Source: Candidatus Bathyarchaeota archaeon (GTDB taxonomy: Archaea > Thermoproteota > Bathyarchaeia > Bathyarchaeales > Bathyarchaeaceae). From it: DNA of 9,008 nt. Positions 1 through 4,972 of the stretch are shown here, piece by piece. The stretch lies in the NCBI GenBank assembly GCA_026967815.1, contig JAPUUO010000055.1, positions 1-9,008 on the forward strand. The letters run 5' to 3'. A model generated the notes under the pieces. The model saw nothing but the letters and a program-made list of their open reading frames with translations, made no database searches and was not told the origin of the DNA. How positions within the stretch are numbered: the stretch's first letter is position 1; every line of letters starts with the position of its first letter. Both the position numbers and the translations under genes were made by a program.

Positions 1-1
1 T

Positions 2-91
2 GCAATTACATCATACATCGCAGCATTCGCAGCTCCTGCCGCGGTCATAATCGCAATCAAAGGCGTCCTAGCTATGGCAAAAGAAAAATAG
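2..91 (+). CDS. C-terminal end of a membrane protein (5' truncated)
   Basis: An open frame enters from the left edge and ends at a TAG at 89-91, giving 29 residues. The visible peptide is strongly hydrophobic (alanine- and isoleucine-rich, including FAAPAAVIIAI) and ends in a lysine-rich tail (AMAKEK). That is the pattern of a final transmembrane helix with a cytoplasmic positive tail. A run of seven T follows 15 bases after the stop, which fits transcription ending here. The family cannot be identified from so short a piece. The frame is open from the edge, but chance is not excluded over 29 codons. Confidence 0.5.
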   Translation, partial: AITSYIAAFAAPAAVIIAIKGVLAMAKEK

Positions 92-106
92 AACTCCCAC
101 AAACCC

Positions 107-113
107 TTTTTTT
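107..113 (+). terminator. Oligo-T terminator after the membrane-protein gene
   Basis: A run of seven T lies 15 bases after the stop of the left-edge gene, before the converging DUF72 gene that ends at 168. Archaeal RNA polymerase commonly stops at such T tracts without a hairpin. No stem-loop was seen before it. Confidence 0.4.
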
Positions 114-167
114 ATCTTAAATCCAAGTGCAGTCTAAACAACACAGGTGTGCACGTCCAGTTTGCTG

Positions 168-1349
168 CTATTCGGCATATGGTTTGAATTTCCACGCTTC
201 TTTATTTGAGTAGATCTGTTTCAAGAAGGTTAAGGCCTTTTCCTGGTCTAGTGCCAGTAGTAATTTGCCTACGTGTTTGCAGAATCGCTTGCTCAATAAC
301 ACTCTGTTCCAGTCTGCACAGTCATGTAGGATTTCGCGATTTTTGAAGTCTATGATTATATGGTAGTCTCTTATCGCTGCTTTTACCAGATTGTCCGTCT
401 GCTCGTGGATAGTCAAATCTGCGTCTTTGATGCGTTGGGCTCTTTTTAGTCTTGGATTGTCAATGAAGGCGTTCAGTAGGTTTTCGAAGGTTATTTTTTT
501 GGGCTCCACAAAAGCTTCCAGAGTTGGCGTTTTAGTTTCGATTGGCGTTTTGAGGTAGTTCTCTACAGTTGCTTTCACCTGTGCTTGTCTTGGGGTCAAG
601 GCGCCTAGCATTTCTAGGATTTGAAGGCAGTTCTCAACTGCGTAGCCATGGTAATGGTTGTTGAGATATCCGTAGACAGTTTCCACTTTGTTTGCGACTT
701 CTTTGACTTTTGGAATCCATGGTTCGAGTTCGCCGATGTGGTATCGGTAGTTGTACCATGGTCGTGTTCCTTTTCCGTGCCATCTGAAGTACGCTATTTT
801 TGACGTCACTTTTACTTCTGGGGGTAACAGGGGTTCGTCGACGATTGTGTAGGCTACTTGATATTTCTTGAGTAACCGCCATGTTTCGTCTCTCATCCAA
901 GATAGGTCTCTGAACTCTACGGCGAACCTTATGTTGGTTGGAAGAATCTTGAAGAAATCTTCCATAAGGTCAAGATCGAAGTCGAACCGTGGAGGAAGTT
1001 GGATTAGCATGCAGCCGAGTTTACCGTTTAGATGTAGCGGCTCCATGAGTTCGCAGAAGCGTTTGAGGTCGTCTTCAACGCCTTCGTCTAGGCTCAGTTT
1101 CTTTTCGTGGGTTATCAGTTTGGGGATTTTCGCTACGAAAATGAAGTCGGCTGGTGAGTATTTTAGCCATCCCATGGCTGTGCCTTTTGATGGATAGCGG
1201 TAAAAAGTTGAGTTTATTTCAACTGTTTTGAAGACTTTGCAGTAGGCTGAGAGCATGCTTTTTACTTTTTTCTTGTAGAAGGGTCCGATCCATTCTCTGT
1301 AGCTCCAGCCAGATGTTCCAAGTATAATGTTGGTCAATGTGTTCACCAT
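168..1349 (-). CDS. DUF72 (YecE-like) TIM-barrel protein with C-terminal SWIM-like zinc knuckle
   Basis: The first ~240 residues are a DUF72/YecE domain, a TIM-barrel family of unsettled biochemical function. Family motifs run in order: GTSGWSYREW (11-20), EINSTFYRYP (44-53), KIPKLITH (74-81), LIQLPP (115-120), AVEFRDLSW (143-151), FRWHG (188-192) and YGYLNNHYHGYA (226-237). The protein is about 150 residues longer than a bare DUF72 domain. The extra part has a helical linker, then H342-x-C344 ... C357-x-H359 followed by a hydrophobic helix (VGKLLLAL). This is the layout of a SWIM zinc finger (CxC...CxH) with the first cysteine replaced by histidine. The ATG start at 1349 lies inside the end of the upstream DUF72 gene (7-base overlap), so the two are probably co-transcribed and translationally coupled. 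DUF72 assignment is firm; the SWIM reading is by eye. Confidence 0.9.
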   Translation of the reverse strand: MVNTLTNIILGTSGWSYREWIGPFYKKKVKSMLSAYCKVFKTVEINSTFYRYPSKGTAMGWLKYSPADFIFVAKIPKLITHEKKLSLDEGVEDDLKRFCELMEPLHLNGKLGCMLIQLPPRFDFDLDLMEDFFKILPTNIRFAVEFRDLSWMRDETWRLLKKYQVAYTIVDEPLLPPEVKVTSKIAYFRWHGKGTRPWYNYRYHIGELEPWIPKVKEVANKVETVYGYLNNHYHGYAVENCLQILEMLGALTPRQAQVKATVENYLKTPIETKTPTLEAFVEPKKITFENLLNAFIDNPRLKRAQRIKDADLTIHEQTDNLVKAAIRDYHIIIDFKNREILHDCADWNRVLLSKRFCKHVGKLLLALDQEKALTFLKQIYSNKEAWKFKPYAE

Positions 1350-2275
1350 GATTGGACAGACTCTAGGGTTTGAACTATCTCGTTGATGTTGTTATACGTT
1401 TTTTCTTCGAGTTTCTGAAGCAGGGAAGACGCGTGAACTCTTTCAGTCTTTGTTAGGTCGATGAGCTTCCATCCCTGATGGCGAATCAGCTCCGTCTTGC
1501 TGCTTGGGAACTTAGCGTCTTCACGAAGGACTTCCTCGAGTGAATGCAAGCCTGTAGATTTGGTGACCATAGGAAATTTTCCTGTCTTCTTGTAGGTTTT
1601 AAGGCGCGCGGCGTCTTTGTACATTCTAACGAAGTGGAAGCTCACAGCTATTGTTTTGTGGTCTCCTTTAGAGGCTTTTTTGTCGATTTTTCTGAGTTCT
1701 TCATCTGTTGGCTGGTAAATGTTGTGAGTGCCTTTGCCAAAGAGTCTTGAATATAGGATGTCTGATTTGTAGGCAGGTTCTTCATCTTTGGCGAGGTCAA
1801 CGGAATGGACCATATTATAGTCGTGCATCATTTTGGTGAAATAGGGGTTGATGGGTCGCTTGCTGCCTCTCAGCTCTAAGGCTAATCGGACGCCTTTCAG
1901 ATCTGCTGTTGAAAAGAAGTCGCGTATGAGGTCAGCATTGGTCTCAGTAGGCTGGAAAGTTGGCGGAGTTTGAAGGTGTAGAATCTCTGCTTTTAGGATG
2001 TTGCAGATGGTGATCATCTTTCTAGAGATTTCACAAGCTTCTGGTGTCGGCTGGAACTTGTGTTTATGAGTCAGTGCCTTGTTGCATCTCACTGCGAACT
2101 CAAAGTTTGGAGGCACCAGTTTGCGCCAAGATTCTACAAGCTTGACATTAGGCGTTTCATAGAAAGTGGAATTCACCTCTACAAAGTTGAATGCTCTCGA
2201 GTAGGCTGCCAAAGGGTGTAGACCGGGAACTTGAAAGTATGCCCATCCCCCTGCTCCGATGAGGTATCGTGTCAA
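1343..2275 (-). CDS. DUF72 (YecE-like) protein with C-terminal DUF2795-like domain
   Basis: This is a second, diverged DUF72 paralogue. Matching motifs are IGAGGWAYF (6-14), FVEVNSTFYETP (31-42), FAVRCNKALTH (60-70), LHLQTPP (99-105), LALELRGS (131-138) and LYSRLFGKGT (174-183). The YxYxNN segment near the domain's end is replaced by VSFHFVRMYKDAARL (211-225). The tail from about 244 to 308 resembles DUF2795, a small helical domain: it has FPSSKTELIRH (256-266), a central helix, then a second helix with TYNNINEIVQTL (293-304). The start is TTG at 2275, preceded by GAGG (2284-2287) with 8 bases between. No in-frame ATG is suitable, since the ATG just upstream is out of frame and soon stops. 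A TATA-like stretch lies at 2307-2316. It is the first gene of a two-gene minus-strand operon. DUF72 is sure; the tail domain is probable. Confidence 0.88.
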   Translation of the reverse strand: MTRYLIGAGGWAYFQVPGLHPLAAYSRAFNFVEVNSTFYETPNVKLVESWRKLVPPNFEFAVRCNKALTHKHKFQPTPEACEISRKMITICNILKAEILHLQTPPTFQPTETNADLIRDFFSTADLKGVRLALELRGSKRPINPYFTKMMHDYNMVHSVDLAKDEEPAYKSDILYSRLFGKGTHNIYQPTDEELRKIDKKASKGDHKTIAVSFHFVRMYKDAARLKTYKKTGKFPMVTKSTGLHSLEEVLREDAKFPSSKTELIRHQGWKLIDLTKTERVHASSLLQKLEEKTYNNINEIVQTLESVQSW

Positions 2276-2306
2276 GCCGTGGTCCTCATATGTATCTTAG
2301 GGTCAG

Positions 2307-2316
2307 AAATAAAATA
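2307..2316 (-). promoter_or_regulatory. TATA-like box for the DUF72 pair
   Basis: On the minus strand this reads TATTTTATTT. It is centred about 36 bases before the TTG start at 2275, so transcription would begin about 10-15 bases before the start codon, close to the GAGG ribosome-binding site. There is no experimental support. Confidence 0.35.
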
Positions 2317-2322
2317 GGATAT

Positions 2323-2353
2323 TGGTTTAGAGGCGCCAGAAGGATCTAAACCA
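2323..2353. repeat. 9-bp perfect inverted repeat in the divergent spacer
   Basis: TGGTTTAGA (2323-2331) pairs exactly with TCTAAACCA (2345-2353) across 13 bases, and the spacer itself begins with the palindrome GGCGCC (2332-2337). It sits between the DUF72 promoter and the radical SAM gene. It could be an operator for a dimeric regulator or an RNA hairpin in a leader. The rest of the 298-base spacer (2276-2573) shows only the two promoters. Confidence 0.5.
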
Positions 2354-2530
2354 GTAAGACTTGAACCCTTTTGGTATTAGTCTCGTCCGCTTTTTGCACT
2401 TTGCATAACTCTTTAATCAGATGAAGATTTTAGGAGAGTATAGCTTTCTTAGTCAGTTTCAAAGTGGAATTGGAACTCTCGAACTCAACAAGACAGTTTC
2501 ACCTTTGCCAATTAGCTTGCAGTACTAACG

Positions 2531-2540
2531 TAGATATATG
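2531..2540 (+). promoter_or_regulatory. TATA-like box for the radical SAM gene
   Basis: TAGATATATG lies about 38 bases before the ATG at 2574. That places the likely transcript start near 2560 and leaves a leader of only about 15 bases. No good Shine-Dalgarno site precedes the ATG, which fits a short-leader or nearly leaderless mRNA. Confidence 0.4.
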
Positions 2541-2573
2541 AGAACAAGGCGTTGAATCTCTTAGTGCTCGTCA

Positions 2574-3377
2574 ATGTTTGTCAACGAAGTGACATGCAAA
2601 TCTCTGCTAAATCGAAGTCGCCTAGCAGACTACTGTATTAATCCATACGTCGGTTGTGGTCACGCATGCAGATACTGTTACGCTGAATCATATACTAGAC
2701 GATTCACAAAGCATAAAGAACCGTGGGGACAGTTTGTGGATGTTAAAGTTAATGCACCAGAGATCCTAGAAAAGGAGGTTCAAAGACGCAAAAGAGGCAA
2801 AGTATTCATAAGTTCTCTTACAGACGCTTACCAGCCGCTGGAAAGCAAGTACGGAATCACAAGGAAAATTCTTAAAATTCTTCTCGACTTTCAGTTTCCA
2901 TTATCAATTCAAACAAAGTCTTCTTCGGTACTTAGAGACTTAGATTTGCTTTCAAAGTTTGAAGATTGTGAGGTTGGGTTCACCATCACTAGTATGGATG
3001 AGAGTATCAGGAAGATATTTGAACCTCATTCTTCACCCACATCAGAAAGACTAGATGCAATAGAAAAACTAAAGGAAAAGGGAGTAACAACCTACGTTTT
3101 CTTCGGCCCAATACTGCCTCTTTTGTCCGACAGAAACTTGGAAGAATATTTTCAAACTCTTGCTGATCTAAAGATTGACTTCGTCTATGTAGACAGGCTT
3201 AATTTGAAGCCTGGATTATGGAATACGCTTGAAAAAACCGTGAGAACAAAATATCCTCAATTAGTAAGTGAGTGGCAAACTGTTCTAGGCTCAAAGAATG
3301 ACTACTATGAGAGAGTTCGAACGGTCATCCAAGATCTTTGCGCGAGAAAAAAGATACAGTGTGAAATGTGTTATTAG
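2574..3377 (+). CDS. SPL-like radical SAM protein (spore photoproduct lyase family)
   Basis: This is a radical SAM enzyme of the spore-photoproduct-lyase-like group (COG1533 type, 267 residues). The [4Fe-4S] site is C28-GHA-C32-RY-C35 (CX3CX2C) within YVGCGHACRYCYA. It is preceded by NRSRLADYCINPY (13-25), which is typical of this group. Later family-like segments are VFISSLTDAYQPLE (77-90), SIQTKSS (111-117) and FGPILPLLSD (177-186). The protein ends in C263-EM-C266-Y; with C257 this might bind a second metal, which is only inference. True SPL repairs UV thymine dimers, but most COG1533 members have no known substrate, so DNA repair is possible and not shown. The gene stands alone, divergent from the DUF72 pair. 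The ATG was chosen because the conserved N-terminus (EVTCKSLLNRS) starts four residues in. Confidence 0.9.
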   Translation: MFVNEVTCKSLLNRSRLADYCINPYVGCGHACRYCYAESYTRRFTKHKEPWGQFVDVKVNAPEILEKEVQRRKRGKVFISSLTDAYQPLESKYGITRKILKILLDFQFPLSIQTKSSSVLRDLDLLSKFEDCEVGFTITSMDESIRKIFEPHSSPTSERLDAIEKLKEKGVTTYVFFGPILPLLSDRNLEEYFQTLADLKIDFVYVDRLNLKPGLWNTLEKTVRTKYPQLVSEWQTVLGSKNDYYERVRTVIQDLCARKKIQCEMCY

Positions 3378-3402
3378 TACGCCTTGCTTTCAAACACGAC
3401 TC

Positions 3403-3756
3403 TTAGGGAACTTTGGGTTTGTATCTCATTTTCTCTCTGAAGAAATCTATTGACCTAAACTTGGTTAAGAACTTCGCAGAATGTTTTGCGTGAGCTGGAA
3501 TGAAATATTCGTCGCCTTTTTTATAGATCTTAGTTTTGTTGTCGATGGTTAGTTCCATTTTTCCTTCTACAACAACTCCCCATTGTGGAGAGTTGTGACT
3601 GTGTTCTGGCACTCCTCCTAAAGGCTTCATTTCAAGGAAAACTATTTGATGATTTTTGCCCTGAGCTATCCATCCTGTTGCGCCTTTAAACTGAATATCT
3701 GCCTCCGGCAAATCCTTTATGACCTTAGGAAAACTTTTCATTGTACCAACTTCCAC
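3403..3756 (-). CDS. Small single-domain cupin
   Basis: This is a 117-residue cupin, a beta-barrel fold that usually binds a metal. Cupin motif 1 is PEHSHNSPQWGVVVEG (50-65), with metal-ligand histidines H52 and H54. The usual glutamate is replaced by Q58. Motif 2 is GDEYFIPAHAKHSAKF (81-96), with H92 as the third histidine. A 3-His site therefore remains. The substrate cannot be told; such stand-alone cupins include sugar or small-molecule binding proteins and dioxygenases. The start is GTG at 3756 with AAGGAG three bases before it. The ATG five codons later (3741) is an alternative but has no ribosome site at normal spacing. The gene converges with the radical SAM gene, 25 bases away. Confidence 0.88.
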   Translation of the reverse strand: MEVGTMKSFPKVIKDLPEADIQFKGATGWIAQGKNHQIVFLEMKPLGGVPEHSHNSPQWGVVVEGKMELTIDNKTKIYKKGDEYFIPAHAKHSAKFLTKFRSIDFFREKMRYKPKVP

Positions 3757-3759
3757 GTT

Positions 3760-3779
3760 CTCCTTGCCAATTGAGGCAA
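3760..3779 (-). promoter_or_regulatory. Ribosome-binding site of the cupin gene with overlapping small hairpin
   Basis: On the minus strand AAGGAG (3765-3760) precedes the GTG start. A 5-bp stem, TTGCC/GGCAA (arms 3775-3779 and 3764-3768, six-base loop), ends inside the A residues of this site. The hairpin could limit ribosome access or mark a protein-binding site; it is small and may be chance. Confidence 0.35.
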
Positions 3780-3788
3780 AAAAAGGTA

Positions 3789-3810
3789 GCGTTCATTTTT
3801 CTGCGCGTGC
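3789..3810 (-). promoter_or_regulatory. Candidate cupin promoter with upstream GC element
   Basis: Read on the minus strand, GCACGCGC (3810-3803) is followed by the A-rich stretch AGAAAAATGA. Counting 25 bases on puts the transcript start near 3770, just before the AAGGAG site. The A-rich box is a weak TATA match. The same GC element lies before other promoters in this window. The rest of the 235-base spacer up to 3991 shows only weak T/A-rich candidates for the rightward cassette (for example around 3927-3947). Confidence 0.3.
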
Positions 3811-3991
3811 TGAGAAAAACTTTCCATCAGGTGTTCGTAGGTTTAGGATAAAGATGTGTTGATGTAGATTAACGTCTAGAAGGATCTTTTTTGTTTTTCA
3901 CTTTCATCTGGGAGTCTCCTGAGCTATGGAATATTTTTCTACTAAATCCTTTTGAGTCTCGGTTTCGACTTTTTCAACCCCTTTATGTGTC

Positions 3992-4702
3992 GTGAACGCA
4001 TTGTTTGGAGGATCTAAGAGAGTGTTGTCTTTCGGTATGTCGAGGATCGATGAGGCTTTTCCTGGTTTTCAGAGAGGTGACTTTGCGGTTTTGTTTGGGC
4101 ATTCTCTATGTAAGATGTTGACTTTTCGTCTTAGCGTTCGCTGTCAGTTGCCTCGTAGAAAGGGTGGACTCAGCTCTACAGTAGTATTCGTTGATGGTGG
4201 AAACACTTTTGATCCGTATGCTGTTTCAGCCACTGCTCGCGAATATGGTTTGGAGCCTGAATCTGTGCTGGAGAAGATTTTTGTCTCGAGGGCTTTCACG
4301 GCATATCAGCTGACCGCGTTGATTTTCGAAAAACTGGAGGAGGCTTTAAAAAGATATAATTCTAAGCTTGTGGTTATTTCGGATATAGCTGGGCTTTTTC
4401 TTGATCGTGATGTTCCTAAAATAGAGGGCAGAGACCTCTTTTTTAAGATGACTCAGCATCTTTTGAACCTTGCCTCTCGAAGACAAGTTATTGTTGTCAC
4501 TTCGTATTTTCCGCGAGTTTATTCAAACAGAAGTCTCTTTCTAGAGCTGGTTCTGTATGGAAAAGCGTGTACAGTAATTGGGCTTAAAAAGTCTAAGGGT
4601 GCTTTGAAACTCGTTTTAGAGCGCCATTCGGGCATTGAACCGTTTGTTATGGATTTTCCTTCCAATGGGGTCACGATGGACATGTTTATGGAGCGTAACT
4701 GA
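3992..4702 (+). CDS. RadA/RecA-fold protein with degenerate ATP site, partner of PolB2
   Basis: The protein (236 residues) aligns by eye with the RadA/RadB ATPase core: RVLSFGMSRIDEAFPGFQRGD (10-30) for the N-terminal region, VVFVDGGNTFDP (64-75) for RadA's YIDTEGTFRP, GLEPESVLEKIFVSRAF (86-102), Walker B LVVISD (126-131) and VIVVTSY (166-172). The ATP site is broken. The P-loop GxxxxGK[ST] reads F35-GHSL-C40-K41-M42, losing both glycines and the Ser/Thr. The catalytic glutamate position is G70. It is therefore probably a structural or regulatory paralogue rather than a recombinase. It lacks RadA's N-terminal HhH domain. GTG at 3992 gives the longest form. GTG at 4022 is a serious alternative, because GGAGG (4007-4011) stands ten bases before it and little conserved sequence is lost. 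The next gene starts on the base after the stop. Confidence 0.85.
   Translation: MNALFGGSKRVLSFGMSRIDEAFPGFQRGDFAVLFGHSLCKMLTFRLSVRCQLPRRKGGLSSTVVFVDGGNTFDPYAVSATAREYGLEPESVLEKIFVSRAFTAYQLTALIFEKLEEALKRYNSKLVVISDIAGLFLDRDVPKIEGRDLFFKMTQHLLNLASRRQVIVVTSYFPRVYSNRSLFLELVLYGKACTVIGLKKSKGALKLVLERHSGIEPFVMDFPSNGVTMDMFMERN
4007..4011 (+). promoter_or_regulatory. Shine-Dalgarno site that may move the RadA-like start to 4022
   Basis: GGAGG lies inside the longest reading of the gene, ten bases before an in-frame GTG at 4022. The upstream GTG at 3992 has no comparable site. This favours translation from 4022 (226 residues), unless the mRNA is leaderless at 3992. Confidence 0.45.
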
Positions 4703-4972
4703 ATGGGGAGAACTGTTCCCTCGTATCGTCAAGCGTTGGAACGTGAAATTAAGAGGTGGACGGGTTTCAGGAAGGGGTTGAGAGAAAAGGATGCTGAGGC
4801 TTTCGATCAAATGATGAACGCTTGCAGAATGTTTGCGTCGGCGGGAAGCATGGCTACGAGACCGATTTTGCTTGAAGCGATGTTTATGTCGATTCTGCTT
4901 CATCAGGAGAAGGTTTTGACGGAGATGAGAGAATGCCTTGTCAGGCTGGAAAAACGGCTTAGTCAGCCTTAG
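4703..4972 (+). CDS. Small helical protein between the RadA-like and PolB2 genes
   Basis: This 89-residue protein is of unknown function. It is almost wholly helical by composition, rich in Glu/Arg/Lys and Met, with no signal peptide, no cysteine pair and no enzyme motif. Recognisable features are PSYRQALEREIKRW (6-19), a central MMNACRMFASAGSMATRP (37-54) and a C-terminal amphipathic helix (60-86). I recall similar small proteins beside archaeal PolB2 genes but cannot name a family. The ATG follows the RadA-like TGA with no gap, and the polymerase frame opens before this gene ends. It is thus the middle member of a coupled operon, most simply a bridging subunit or clamp adaptor of the RadA-like/PolB2 pair. 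That role is inference. Confidence 0.85.
   Translation: MGRTVPSYRQALEREIKRWTGFRKGLREKDAEAFDQMMNACRMFASAGSMATRPILLEAMFMSILLHQEKVLTEMRECLVRLEKRLSQP

Noticed and set aside
621..1197. Several ORFs overlapping the first DUF72 gene in other frames (621-803, 634-900, 868-1197)
   Set aside because: Shadows of the DUF72 frame; peptides show no domain signs.
2323..2400. tRNA-like sequence on the minus strand (GGGTTCAAGTC and TTTAGATCC...GGCGCC)
   Set aside because: Tried folding: the T-stem pairs only two bases and no matching 5' acceptor strand is present. Not a tRNA, and too weak to call an attachment site.
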